Origin: Priestia koreensis
GTDB lineage: Bacteria > Bacillota > Bacilli > Bacillales > Bacillaceae_H
Length of the DNA: 64,000 nt
Direction: 5' to 3'
NCBI RefSeq assembly: GCF_001274935.1
Contig: NZ_LILC01000013.1
Coordinates: 186,001 to 250,000 of the forward strand
The translations under genes and the position numbers were made by a program. The number at the start of each line of letters is the position of its first letter. Position 1 is the first letter of the stretch. This document shows, piece after piece, positions 32,839-40,996 of the stretch. Under the pieces are notes generated by a model. That model ran no database searches and was not told the DNA's origin. It worked only from the letters and a program-made list of their open reading frames with translations.

Positions 32839-33204
32839 ATGGAATCATCATCTATTCATCAGGTTGTGGATTTAGAAGAATTTCGTCTGAACAAAGTCAG
32901 AGATCATGTAGAACCGCTCTTTTCTCCTAAACAAATCATTACGCTAGAAGACCCAAAGCTTCCTGGAAAGAAAATAGATTGTTATTTACAAGTGAAAATC
33001 ACTGTGAAGGATAAACAGTTTCTTGCTCTCGAAAACATTGAGAATACAAAAAAGCGTGAACTGTCCATTGTGGAAGCAATTGAAGAAGATCACCGGTTAG
33101 TAGCTGTCCAACCGATCCAATCAAAGGAAGAATATAATGAGGTCGTCGAAAGTATGCAGAAAGCGCTGTTTGAACAGGCGTATACCAATAAAAAGTACCC
33201 GTAA
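32839..33204 (+). CDS. Small soluble protein, DUF1292-like
   Basis: A 121-residue protein. QIITLEDPKLPGKKIDCYLQVKI, then FLALENIENTKKRE and IEEDHRLVAVQPIQSKEEYNEV resemble the beta-rich DUF1292 family (regular Leu-Glu-Asp start, then acidic end). ATG 32839 sits ten bases after GAAGGAG. Function unknown. The following gene is a lipoprotein remnant. Confidence 0.55.
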   Translation: MESSSIHQVVDLEEFRLNKVRDHVEPLFSPKQIITLEDPKLPGKKIDCYLQVKITVKDKQFLALENIENTKKRELSIVEAIEEDHRLVAVQPIQSKEEYNEVVESMQKALFEQAYTNKKYP

Positions 33205-33236
33205 GCATACCATAAAACTTTTGGAGGCAATACAAC

Positions 33237-33636
33237 TTGAAAAAAATGATTTTTTTGGTTGTTTTAAAATGTATATTTTTCCGTATTCTTTACTTATCAA
33301 TCGAAAGATACCACGACTGAAACTACTGCTAATTTGAAGAGGATAAAAAATTATCAATCAAAAGTGATTTTAAACGCATTTGCATTTCAAATACAAAAGT
33401 TTTTAATGAAATCACCTTGGATGACAAAGAGTCCTTAAAAGCCTTTCAAGACATTTTTTCACGTACAGTAAGAGAGCCTGGCAAAGTTGATATGGATGGC
33501 CCCGAATTTGATATGGATAGGAGAAGGGGAAAAACGAAGCATGTTTATGAAAATGGAAGATATAACTACTATCTATACCGTTTCAAATGATATAAACGAT
33601 AAATTAACTGAATTAGTAGAGGCTCGATTTAACTAA
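33237..33636 (+). pseudogene. Decayed lipoprotein gene
   Basis: After TTTTGGAGG a TTG start gives LKKMIFLVVL (signal peptide), then in-frame stops at 33318 and 33330. The main body FEEDKKLSIKSDF, ITLDDKESLKAFQDIFS, GKVDMDGPEFDM follows, then a +1 shift near 33515 into GEGEKRSMFMKMEDITTIY and KLTELVEARF before the final stop. Several frame errors make it a clear pseudogene of a small secreted or lipid-anchored protein of YhfM-like size. Confidence 0.65.
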
Positions 33637-33693
33637 GGCTTCGCACGAAGTATCTTCTCAGGCTGCTTTGGAAATGTTCTCCCTAACCTAAAG

Positions 33694-33717
33694 AGATCCA
33701 GCATTTCTGCTAGATCT
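33694..33717 (-). terminator. Terminator of the HxlR gene
   Basis: AGATCTAGCA/TGCTGGATCT stem, GAAA loop, CTTT tail on the minus strand. Confidence 0.65.
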
Positions 33718-33736
33718 CCCACATTCTGTGCGTCTA

Positions 33737-34054
33737 TTAAGCTTCAACCTCAATCCATTCCTGTGACCATTGCTCCATTTCACGGATGATCGGCTCGAGT
33801 GCTCGTCCTTTTTCTGTTAGCGAGTATTCGATTCTCACTGGGGTTTGAGGATATACTTCACGATTCACAATTCCTTCTTGCTCAAGCTCTTTTAAACGTT
33901 CAGACAGTAACCGTCCACTGATTGGAATAGCTGACTCAATGGAGCAAAAGCGCTGAGAATCACCCAATAGCTGGTGGATAATTAGCACGTTCCATCGTTT
34001 GCTAATTACCTCCGCACACTTTTCAAATCTCGGACATAACGAAGATGATTTCAT
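33737..34054 (-). CDS. HxlR-family transcriptional regulator
   Basis: A 105-residue winged helix protein. CPRFEKCAEVISKRWNVLIIHQLL, RFCSIESAIPISGRLLSERLKELEQEGIVNREVYPQTPVRIEYSLTEKGRAL. The Cys at residue 7 is in the position of redox-sensing cysteines in YodB/HypR-type members (known to sense quinones or disulfide stress). The expected divergent target gene is absent; the next gene, on the same strand, is a VOC protein. Inverted TATGAACATAA motifs lie upstream. Confidence 0.9.
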   Translation of the reverse strand: MKSSSLCPRFEKCAEVISKRWNVLIIHQLLGDSQRFCSIESAIPISGRLLSERLKELEQEGIVNREVYPQTPVRIEYSLTEKGRALEPIIREMEQWSQEWIEVEA

Positions 34055-34361
34055 AGCATGCTCACCTCACCTTTTTTATTTGTTCATTCACCATGTTTAT
34101 GTTCATAATTGTAATAATGTAAAAGACAAGGACCCTTTTAGTATAGATCTCTCATTATTATTATAAACGAAGTTACCATTAGTAAGTAGGAAATTGACTT
34201 AAAAAATGTGGATATTATATGAACATAATAAACGATGAGAAAGAGAAAACCAGTCTATAAGCATAAGCCCCGCTTTCTTCTAAGAGCTAATCCCTAGAAA
34301 TGAGCCATTAAGCGCTCCTCGCTACGATTATTTAAACGATCTTCTATTGTTGCACTACTCT
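34055..34361. other. Intergenic region with paired TATGAACATAA motifs
   Basis: About 300 bases. TTATGTTCATA (about 34098-34108) and TATGAACATAA (about 34218-34228) are inverted copies 110 bases apart and may bind the HxlR regulator. A 20-codon frame at 34234 has no ribosome binding site. Nothing else is seen. Confidence 0.45.
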
Positions 34362-34730
34362 CTAGAGAGAAAGAGCTTGAATCATCTCGACTCGATTTCC
34401 GAACGGATCTCGAAATTCAAAGCGAGTGTATCCTGGGATTGGAACCCCTTCTAGTAGCTTAATGTTGTGGTTGGTTAAAATCGTTCGCCAGTGATTCAGA
34501 TCCTCCACTTGATAAGCAAGATGAGCTTTTGTCTTGGAACGTTCAACCCCTTCTTCTGTTCCAACATGCACATCTTGAGGACCCACCTTAAACCAAAAAC
34601 CACCTCTGCCCTTTAAGGACTCAGGCTTTTCGATTTCTTTTAAACCAAGAACACCACAGTAAAAGTTTTTCCCTTCTTCTTCTGTTCCAGTTGGAATCGT
34701 AATTTGTGCATGATGCAAGCCAATAATCAT
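34362..34730 (-). CDS. VOC (glyoxalase/bleomycin-resistance) superfamily protein
   Basis: A 122-residue single VOC module. MIIGLHHAQITIPTGTEEEGKNFYCGVLGLKEI at the N-terminus, HLAYQVEDLNHWRTIL in the middle, YTRFEFRDPFGNRVEMIQ at the end. Putative metal ligands are the His of LHHAQI, the His of AHLAYQ and the Glu of RVEMIQ. The substrate cannot be given; family members isomerise, open rings or sequester drugs. Start ATG after GGGGGAG. Confidence 0.82.
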   Translation of the reverse strand: MIIGLHHAQITIPTGTEEEGKNFYCGVLGLKEIEKPESLKGRGGFWFKVGPQDVHVGTEEGVERSKTKAHLAYQVEDLNHWRTILTNHNIKLLEGVPIPGYTRFEFRDPFGNRVEMIQALSL

Positions 34731-34842
34731 ATTTTCTCCCCCGCCCTCTATTATTTCCTTTTAATGGTATAACAAGATATTTGATAAGTAAAATACTGGT
34801 TTTTTATATTTGCTCATAATCATTTCTTATAGAAAAACAGTG

Positions 34843-34883
34843 TAAAAAAACGACTAACCGATTTAATCGCGATTAGTCGTTTT
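34843..34883 (-). terminator. Terminator of thiT
   Basis: AAAACGACTAATCG/CGGTTAGTCGTTTTTTT hairpin after the thiT stop. Confidence 0.88.
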
Positions 34884-34888
34884 ATACG

Positions 34889-35455
34889 TTATGCTCGACG
34901 CAACACGAGACGAGCTGAGGTTGGAATAATAAGAGATAGAATGATGGCACATAAAACAAATGATCCGAGCATGGAAACTCCATTTGAAATCAATGAGTAG
35001 ACAAATGCTGACTGTCCTTTTGGTGCGTATTTCCCCCAAAAAATGACCCCTGCAATAAAGTGCCAAATATAGCGAGCAACACTACCAATAAACACTCCGG
35101 CGACAATGGAAGCAATCAGCTTTGGACGATTACCCTCTTTCGCATGCTTTTGTACAGAACGTGCGTACAAGCCTGTAAATCCAATACAAGCAAACGCGAT
35201 AATGTATTCCATTACGGGCTGAATGAAGAATCCAATTGTAGATGGCTCGATAATTAATTGTAAAATTCCCCATAGAAGTCCAGCAATGGTTCCGCCTTTC
35301 ACACCCCACCTGAACGCAATCAACATGACGGGAACCATCGCAAAGGAAATCGAAATAGCAGATGAAATTTTAAACGAAATGAGTAAATCAAGAATCAGCG
35401 AAATCGCTGCAAAAATAGCAATTTCAATGACGGCTACTAAACTTAGCTGTTTCAT
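34889..35455 (-). CDS. thiT: ThiT, thiamine-specific ECF transporter substrate component
   Basis: A 188-residue six-helix protein (YuaJ/ThiT). MKQLSLVAVIEIAIFAAISLILDLL, FRWGVKGGTIAGLLWGILQLI and FIGSVARYIWHFIAGVIFWG, with the Trp/His-rich loop that binds thiamine. ATG 35455 follows CAGGAGG. A TPP riboswitch in the leader confirms the pathway: expression falls when thiamine pyrophosphate is abundant. It needs the shared EcfAA'T module, not encoded here. Confidence 0.94.
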   Translation of the reverse strand: MKQLSLVAVIEIAIFAAISLILDLLISFKISSAISISFAMVPVMLIAFRWGVKGGTIAGLLWGILQLIIEPSTIGFFIQPVMEYIIAFACIGFTGLYARSVQKHAKEGNRPKLIASIVAGVFIGSVARYIWHFIAGVIFWGKYAPKGQSAFVYSLISNGVSMLGSFVLCAIILSLIIPTSARLVLRRA

Positions 35456-35464
35456 TACAAAAAA

Positions 35465-35502
35465 CCTCCTGTTCGTTATGAATACGTTCATCACACAGGA
35501 GG
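35465..35502 (-). terminator. Terminator/anti-SD hairpin of the TPP riboswitch
   Basis: CCTCCTGT (RC of 35495-35502) pairs with ACAGGAGG (RC of 35465-35472), burying the thiT ribosome binding site; TTTTTT follows. It can act as terminator and as ribosome binding site block. Confidence 0.78.
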
Positions 35503-35521
35503 TAGATAGTAGTAAGATCTA

Positions 35522-35613
35522 CGCCACAATCCCTACGCTAGCATTAACTAACAGGTTCAAAGGGTCCGAACTAACAATGAGTTCATCTCAGCACATGTGC
35601 TCCCCCTGTGGTA
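35522..35613 (-). ncRNA. TPP riboswitch (THI box)
   Basis: Minus strand: CCACAGGGGGAGC, TGCTGAGATGAAC, then GGACCCTTTGAACCTG, and a closing GTAGGGATTGTGG. All conserved thi-box parts are present in order upstream of thiT. Confidence 0.95.
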
Positions 35614-35717
35614 TACGTATAAAATTAATGGGTGTTCGACACTGGTCGACATTTCTATTTTCTATTATAGCAAAGAAAAGCTGTTCTGTCGCGGTTTTTT
35701 CCTTTTCCCTCTTTGAT

Positions 35718-35739
35718 GGGGGTCTGTCCCCCATCCCTT
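35718..35739. repeat. GATGGGGG/CCCCCATC palindromic hairpin
   Basis: Perfect 8-bp arms around TCTGT, between the thiT leader and dctP. No T-run, so not a classical terminator; REP-like in appearance. Confidence 0.5.
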
Positions 35740-35806
35740 TAAAGCGTTAATAAATTTGAACTTTGTGTGACAAATTCTGAATTATTTGTTAACATTATAC
35801 TCGTAG

Positions 35807-35820
35807 TGGAAACGCATACA
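35807..35820 (+). promoter_or_regulatory. Probable CcpA cre site
   Basis: TGGAAACGCATACA fits the cre consensus TGNAANCGNWNNCW at every defined position. It lies 18 bases before the dctP start and just after a TATACT element, so CcpA would block initiation or elongation. Confidence 0.65.
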
Positions 35821-35837
35821 AATCAAGGAGGGTACAC

Positions 35838-37127
35838 ATGCAGCAGGTACAGCAAAAAAAGCCTTTATATCGTAATTTAACATTTCAAGTTGTCATCGGG
35901 ATCCTGCTTGGGATTACAATCGGTTACCTCTTCCCTGAGTTCGGCTCGAAGCTGAAAGTACTAGCCGATATTTTCATCAAGCTTATTAAAATGGTCATCG
36001 CCCCAATTATTTTCTTTACCGTTGTCATTGGAATTGGCAGCATGGGTGATTTAAAAAAGGTCGGAAAAATTGGCGGGAAGGCGCTGATTTACTTTGAAAT
36101 AGTCACCACCTTTGCTCTAGCAATCGGAATTGTTGTCGTTAATGTACTAAAGCCAGGAAAAGGGTTTAATACAAGTGGAGCAAGTGCTGGTGCCGTTGAG
36201 CAGTATACGAAGCAAGCGAGCGAGTCCGGGCATGGTGTGATGGATTTTATTATGGGCATCGTGCCAGATAACGTGATCGGAGCAATGGCTTCTGGTGATT
36301 TGCTTCCGGTTCTCTTTTTCGCCGTATTGTTTGGGGTTTCAACGGCTGCACTAGGTTCAAAAGCAGAGCCAGTGATTCAATTATTTCAACGCTTGACGGA
36401 TATTTTCTTTGGAATTGTGAATATAATTATGAAAGTATCTCCAATTGCGGCCTTTGGAGCTATGGCTTATACGATTGGCACCTTTGGTATCGGCACACTC
36501 GCATCACTAGGAAAGCTAATGGGATCTGTTTATCTGACGATGTTCCTGTTCATTGTCGTCGTCCTCGGTCTCATTGCCAAGTTCTTTAAGTTCAATATCT
36601 TTAAGTTTCTTGCTTATATTAAAGAAGAGCTTCTTCTCGTACTCGGAACGTCTTCATCTGAATCAGCGCTTCCAGGTTTGATGAAAAAGCTAGAGAATTA
36701 TGGATGTTCAAAGCCTGTTGTCGGATTAGTCGTACCGACTGGATATTCGTTTAACCTTGATGGAACGTCTATTTATCTTTCCATGGCAGCGATTTTTATT
36801 GCCCAAGCCTACGGAGTAGATCTCAGTCTCGTACAGGAGTTAACGCTTCTTGGGATTTTAATGCTCACGTCAAAAGGCGCAGCCGGTGTAACGGGATCTG
36901 GTTTCATCACCTTAGCAGCGACTCTTACCGCATTCCCGATGATTCCGGCCGCTGGAATTGCCTTGATTATTGGCGTCGACCGCTTTATGTCCGAAGCACG
37001 AGCAATTACCAATATTATTGGAAACGCAGTAGCAACAGTCGTTATCTCGAAATCTGAGAATGAGTTTCATCCACCAGGGCCTGCTTCGATCGTTCCAACG
37101 AATAACGATCGAAATATCGCAAAATAA
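35838..37127 (+). CDS. dctP: DctP/DctA-type C4-dicarboxylate:cation symporter
   Basis: A 429-residue DAACS-family symporter with eight helices and two hairpins. [21 protein letters not shown] early, [17 protein letters not shown] (serine-rich hairpin 1), [25 protein letters not shown] (NLDG motif) and [19 protein letters not shown] (hairpin 2). [15 protein letters not shown] carries the substrate-binding Arg and Asn. B. subtilis DctP imports succinate, fumarate and malate. Strong AAGGAGGG start. A cre site predicts glucose repression. Confidence 0.92.
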   Translation: MQQVQQKKPLYRNLTFQVVIGILLGITIGYLFPEFGSKLKVLADIFIKLIKMVIAPIIFFTVVIGIGSMGDLKKVGKIGGKALIYFEIVTTFALAIGIVVVNVLKPGKGFNTSGASAGAVEQYTKQASESGHGVMDFIMGIVPDNVIGAMASGDLLPVLFFAVLFGVSTAALGSKAEPVIQLFQRLTDIFFGIVNIIMKVSPIAAFGAMAYTIGTFGIGTLASLGKLMGSVYLTMFLFIVVVLGLIAKFFKFNIFKFLAYIKEELLLVLGTSSSESALPGLMKKLENYGCSKPVVGLVVPTGYSFNLDGTSIYLSMAAIFIAQAYGVDLSLVQELTLLGILMLTSKGAAGVTGSGFITLAATLTAFPMIPAAGIALIIGVDRFMSEARAITNIIGNAVATVVISKSENEFHPPGPASIVPTNNDRNIAK

Positions 37128-37157
37128 CAAACTATTAGAATAAAAAGAATACATTTT

Positions 37158-37205
37158 AGACGCCTATTTCTTTGTGAATTCCTAGTGACAAAGTCATAGG
37201 CGTCT
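37158..37205. repeat. Long stem-loop AGACGCCTAT/ATAGGCGTCT
   Basis: Perfect 10-bp outer stem (37158-37167, 37196-37205) with inner CTTTGT/ACAAAG. It overlaps the minus-35 box of the lysine-riboswitch promoter. It may end the dctP transcript, although no T-run follows. Confidence 0.5.
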
Positions 37206-37213
37206 GCTATAAT
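37185..37213 (+). promoter_or_regulatory. Sigma-A promoter of the lysine riboswitch transcript
   Basis: GTGACA (37185-37190), 17-base spacer, extended minus-10 TGC-TATAAT (37208-37213). Confidence 0.8.
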
Positions 37214-37254
37214 TCGTTTCATACTTAATTTTATAAGCAAACCCTCATCCTAAC

Positions 37255-37445
37255 CGATGAGGTAGAGGTCGCGGTTTTTAATAGTAAAGCGAAGAAGATG
37301 CAGAGAACATTGAGGAATTCGTTTGAAAGGAAAAATCGCCGAAGTTTATTTCACTTCTCTGATGAAATAAGCTGGGGCTGTATCCAAATAGGAACAGAAC
37401 TGTCACATGAGTCCTTACCAGACACGTGTGAAGTGCTATCTTCAT
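37255..37445 (+). ncRNA. Lysine riboswitch (L box)
   Basis: GATGAGGTAGAGGTCGCGG, AAAGGAAAAATCGCCGAAG, AGCTGGGGCTGTAT, then ACTGTCAC and AGTGCTATCTTC occur in the order of L-box leaders. A terminator (37469-37506) precedes the permease. Confidence 0.93.
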
Positions 37446-37468
37446 GGAAGGTTGATGCGGTTTAATGT

Positions 37469-37506
37469 TAAAAGCCAGCAAATTCCTTTTTGCGGCTTTT
37501 TTTTGT
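37469..37506 (+). terminator. Terminator of the lysine riboswitch
   Basis: AAAGCC-GCAAA/TTTGC-GGCTTT hairpin with TTTTTTTTG, between the L-box aptamer and the permease ATG. Confidence 0.85.
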
Positions 37507-37545
37507 TATTCAGCCTCCTTCCTACAATCGAAAGGAGAACTTGGT

Positions 37546-39018
37546 ATGCAAGATCATGCAATGAAACAAGGGGCAAAAGCCCAAACTAGTAACAACGAAT
37601 TAAAACGAGGACTACAAGCTCGTCACTTAACGATGATTTCACTCGGTGGAGCAATCGGAACAGGCTTATTTCTCGCAAGCGGTGGAGCAATTCATACCGC
37701 AGGACCCGGTGGCGCTCTGTTAGCGTATACAGTAATTGGGATTATGGTTTACTTTTTAATGACGTCTTTAGCAGAGCTTGCGTCTTACATGCCTGAAGCT
37801 GGATCTTTCAGCACGTATGCGACGCGATTTGTCGATCCTTCACTTGGATTCGCTCTTGGATGGAACTACTGGTACAACTGGGCCATCACGATTGCGGCTG
37901 AGCTATCAGCAAGTGCTCTTATTATGAAATTTTGGTTTCCAAACACGCCTTCTCTTTTATGGAGCGCCCTGTTCTTACTCATTATGTTCGGGCTAAACTA
38001 TTTATCTGTAAAAGGCTTTGGAGAATCTGAATTTTGGTTCTCACTTATTAAAGTCATTACGGTTATTATCTTTTTAATTGTCGGTGTGTTAATGATTTTC
38101 GGTATCTTTACTGGCGATGCACCTGGATTTAAAAACTTCACGATGGACGGTGGTCCTATTCACGGCGGATTCTTTACGGTATTAGGAATCTTTATGGCAG
38201 CAGGTTTCTCCTTCCAAGGAACAGAGCTTCTTGGGGTAGCAGCCGGTGAAAGTGAAGACCCAGCTAAAACCGTTCCTCGTGCGGTTCGTCAAGTATTTTG
38301 GCGTATTTTACTTTTTTATATTTTAGCCATTTTTGTTATCGGTATGCTGATTCCTTACACAGCAAGTTCACTTGCAAGTGATGATGTTCGTGTTAGTCCA
38401 TTTACACTGATCTTTGAACGCGCTGGCTTTGCATTCGCTGCTTCTGCGATGAATGCCGTTATTTTAACGGCTGTTTTATCTGCTGGTAACTCAGGAATGT
38501 ACGCATCAACACGTATGCTTTGGAACCTTGCAAAAGAAGGAAAAGCACCTCGTTTCCTAGCGAAAATCGATAACCGTGGTGTCCCAATCAATGCGCTTAT
38601 TATCACCGCATTAGTTGGAACACTTGCTTTCTTAGCTTCTCTATTTGGTGATGGTCAAGTGTATTCTTGGTTATTAAATGCTTCTGGTATGTCTGGATTT
38701 ATCGCATGGCTTGGTGTGGCAATCAGTCACTTCCGCTTCCGTCGTGCATTCGTGGCCCAAGGTCATGACCTAAGTGAGCTACCTTATCGTGCAAAATGGT
38801 TCCCATTTGGTCCGATCTTTGCCTTTGTTCTCTGTGCCGTCGTTATTCTCGGGCAAAACTACGGCGCATTTATCGGCGGGTCAGTAGATTGGAACGGAGT
38901 TATGGTTTCATACATTGGTCTTCCCCTCTTTTTAGCGGTTTGGTTGATTTATAAATTCACAAAAAAATCAAAGCTTATCCCACTAAAAGAATGTCAAGTT
39001 GTGCCAACAGAAAAATAA
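37546..39018 (+). CDS. lysP: Lysine-specific amino acid permease (LysP-like)
   Basis: A 490-residue APC-family (AAT subfamily) permease with 12 helices. RGLQARHLTMISLGGAIGTGLFLASG is the helix-1 substrate-binding motif; GWNYWYNWAITIAAELSA and GFSFQGTELLGVAAGESEDP are typical of basic-amino-acid permeases. The L-box leader identifies lysine as the probable substrate and predicts shut-off when lysine is high. ATG 37546 follows GAAAGGAG; the longer frame begins inside the terminator. Confidence 0.92.
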   Translation: MQDHAMKQGAKAQTSNNELKRGLQARHLTMISLGGAIGTGLFLASGGAIHTAGPGGALLAYTVIGIMVYFLMTSLAELASYMPEAGSFSTYATRFVDPSLGFALGWNYWYNWAITIAAELSASALIMKFWFPNTPSLLWSALFLLIMFGLNYLSVKGFGESEFWFSLIKVITVIIFLIVGVLMIFGIFTGDAPGFKNFTMDGGPIHGGFFTVLGIFMAAGFSFQGTELLGVAAGESEDPAKTVPRAVRQVFWRILLFYILAIFVIGMLIPYTASSLASDDVRVSPFTLIFERAGFAFAASAMNAVILTAVLSAGNSGMYASTRMLWNLAKEGKAPRFLAKIDNRGVPINALIITALVGTLAFLASLFGDGQVYSWLLNASGMSGFIAWLGVAISHFRFRRAFVAQGHDLSELPYRAKWFPFGPIFAFVLCAVVILGQNYGAFIGGSVDWNGVMVSYIGLPLFLAVWLIYKFTKKSKLIPLKECQVVPTEK

Positions 39019-39020
39019 TG

Positions 39021-39058
39021 TTTAAAAGAGCTTAGAGAATCCTCTAAGCTCTTTTTTA
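39021..39058 (+). terminator. Intrinsic terminator of lysP
   Basis: AAAAGAGCTTAGAG/CTCTAAGCTCTTTTTT hairpin. Confidence 0.92.
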
Positions 39059-39094
39059 TATGATAAACTAGTGATAAAAAGGATGAAATAGTTC

Positions 39095-39519
39095 ATGAAC
39101 ATAATCGACTCCGTTCCCGATTTTCTAAACGGTTCTTTCCGTTCCCTCTCATCTGGCTTTTGCAAGAGGGAGCGGCCATTCACTTTTCTAGGAAAACAGT
39201 ACCTGCGTTGAACGAATCCATCTACTTCTCCTTCGATGACACGGGTGATGACTGGCTTCTTTTTTGTAAAAAGCATCAGCATGAGTTAAAACGGCAGTTT
39301 GCAGCTGATTACAATCAACTCAGTTCAAACGCGCTGTTTTATGAATGGTTTTCCATTCGCGGCGGTGGCCATTATGGGTATCAGCGAATTGGTTATTTTC
39401 TTGCGGACTTGTTTTTTCAGGATCAGATCGCGAAATTTGGAGAAGACGAAGCCATTGTTGCGTGGAGATATGAGGAATTTTATATGAGGGCAAAGAAATG
39501 GCTAACGAATGTAGTATAA
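39095..39519 (+). pseudogene. Frameshifted unknown gene
   Basis: ATG 39095 gives MNIIDSVPDFLNG and then runs to an early stop. In the next frame from about 39130 the protein continues FPLIWLLQEGAAIHFSRKTVP, then WLLFCKKHQHELKRQF, GYQRIGYFLADLFF and EEFYMRAKKWL to 39519. The join looks like a one-base shift plus a loss of upstream sequence. The WLLQEGAAIHFS segment resembles the second helix of zinc-metalloprotease-like families such as DUF2268, but the HExxH is not present. Confidence 0.55.
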
Positions 39520-39708
39520 GCATGAGGCAATGATTAGACAGATGACACCTATGATTCCTGTATAGATTCCTGCCTTTATGCGAATGTGTTGGTGCTCTGG
39601 CGTTTCAGAATAAAAATTATCTCGGTGTCCATTGCCACTTACCCAAGCACCAATTAAGATTCCTGAAACAATTACGCTCATTGCCCCAATGATTAATAAC
39701 ATTGACAT
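39502..39708 (-). CDS. DUF5316-type small membrane protein
   Basis: A 68-residue protein with two helices (about 2-23 and 46-66) joined by WVSGNGHRDNFYSETPEHQHIRIKAG, the conserved SGxxRxNYxSE loop of DUF5316. Start after AAGGTGGG. Its 3' end overlaps the frameshifted gene on the other strand by 18 bases. Function unknown. Confidence 0.8.
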   Translation of the reverse strand: MSMLLIIGAMSVIVSGILIGAWVSGNGHRDNFYSETPEHQHIRIKAGIYTGIIGVICLIIASCLYYIR

Positions 39709-39805
39709 CGTTACGTCCCACCTTTTTATGCAAAGTTTTGCTTTCTTTATTGTATATAGAGTATGTGCAAAATGTGTATATATGAGGACAGGAAGAAAGT
39801 AAAAA

Positions 39806-39843
39806 GGATGACCCCTTATTGGATCATCCTTTTACTATGACAA
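39806..39843 (-). terminator. Terminator of menA
   Basis: AAAAGGATGATC/GGTCATCCTTTTTAC hairpin after the menA stop. Confidence 0.88.
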
Positions 39844-40776
39844 TTAAATTAAGTAGCTAATGAATAAGCCGACAGATAATAAAAATCCGTAAAACGTATT
39901 CGTTTGAGCCGTTGATTTCATGGCAACAATCATGTTAGCAGGGCGTTTGCCTCCTAAGAAGCCTTTCATTGCCTGAACAGGCTTCGGAACGCTTAAAAAG
40001 ACAACAAGCGTCCATACGCTCACATGACCGGCAATAATAAGTGCAACTACCCATGCATAGGAAACGGCGAACAGGACGCCGAGAAGCGTAATCGCCCCTT
40101 TCGACCCCATTAAAATCGCCAGAGTTTTGCGGCCTCCGCGCGTATCTTCTTCAATATCACGAATATTATTTGAAAGGTTAATGGCGCCCACTAAGATCGC
40201 AATTGGGACAGAGATTAAAATACTGTCTGTGCTCACCTCTCCGGTTTGAATGAAAAAGGAAATAAGAACAAAAAGAGAACCCATGCATATTCCAGAAAAC
40301 AACTCGCCGAATGGTGTGTAGGCGATTGGAAGTGGGCCTCCTGTATAAAGGTAACCAATGGCCATTCCAACTAGTCCCATTAATGCTAACCACCAGCTGC
40401 TGCTGCTACAAATATAAACACCTAATAAAATGGCAATTGCATAACAAGCGAGAGCAAGATTTAACACGGTTTTTGGCTTCATTCCTTCACGAACGATCGC
40501 GCCCCCGATTCCAACTGATTCGGCTGTGTCCAACCCTCTCTTAAAATCATAATATTCATTAAACAAATTAGTGGCAATTTGAATAAATAGACAGGCAAAA
40601 AGCATGGCTAAAAACAGCCAAACATTAACTTCTACGGTGTACATTGACAAGACCGTTCCGATAAGCACCGGAACAAACGAAGCAGTTAAAGTATGTGGGC
40701 GCGTAAGTTGCCATAGCACCTTCCCTTTGCTTTGCTTCTGATGCGGCGCACTTTGCGCCTGTTGATTTTGATTCAT
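39844..40776 (-). CDS. menA: MenA, 1,4-dihydroxy-2-naphthoate polyprenyltransferase
   Basis: A 310-residue UbiA-family enzyme that prenylates DHNA on the way to menaquinone. RPHTLTASFVPVLIG near residue 29, the first Asp-rich motif NLFNEYYDFKRGLDTAES (about 75-92), and the second NNIRDIEEDTRGGRKTLA (about 199-216) are all present. Nine predicted helices. ATG 40776 follows GAAGGGAAG; the frame to 40836 adds a leader without site. Monocistronic. Confidence 0.93.
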   Translation of the reverse strand: MNQNQQAQSAPHQKQSKGKVLWQLTRPHTLTASFVPVLIGTVLSMYTVEVNVWLFLAMLFACLFIQIATNLFNEYYDFKRGLDTAESVGIGGAIVREGMKPKTVLNLALACYAIAILLGVYICSSSSWWLALMGLVGMAIGYLYTGGPLPIAYTPFGELFSGICMGSLFVLISFFIQTGEVSTDSILISVPIAILVGAINLSNNIRDIEEDTRGGRKTLAILMGSKGAITLLGVLFAVSYAWVVALIIAGHVSVWTLVVFLSVPKPVQAMKGFLGGKRPANMIVAMKSTAQTNTFYGFLLSVGLFISYLI

Positions 40777-40935
40777 TTTATTCTTCCCTTCTATCTTTGA
40801 ACGCTCATTCAATAAACGAGCGACTAATTTTCTCATTTCTTAACAGGAAGTAATGTGAATGCTCTAATTGTCTTTCCCCTTGTCTATCATAATAATTTTA
40901 ACGTTTTTTTACAAGGTAAGAAACCGAGAAATTCG

Positions 40936-40976
40936 TCGAAAAAAGTCGTGAAAACGTTATTTTCCACGACTTTTCG
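40936..40976 (-). terminator. Terminator of the MFS gene
   Basis: GAAAAGTCGTG/CACGACTTTTTTC hairpin, T-run on the minus strand. Confidence 0.88.
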
Positions 40977-40996
40977 TACATTCATTCATTTTTTTA

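Noticed and set aside
34234..34296. 20-codon frame beginning MRKRKPVYKH
   Set aside because: No ribosome binding site and no conservation evidence; probably chance.
37465..37545. N-terminal extension of the lysine permease
   Set aside because: The extra codons are the riboswitch terminator and T-run; a clear ribosome binding site marks ATG 37546.
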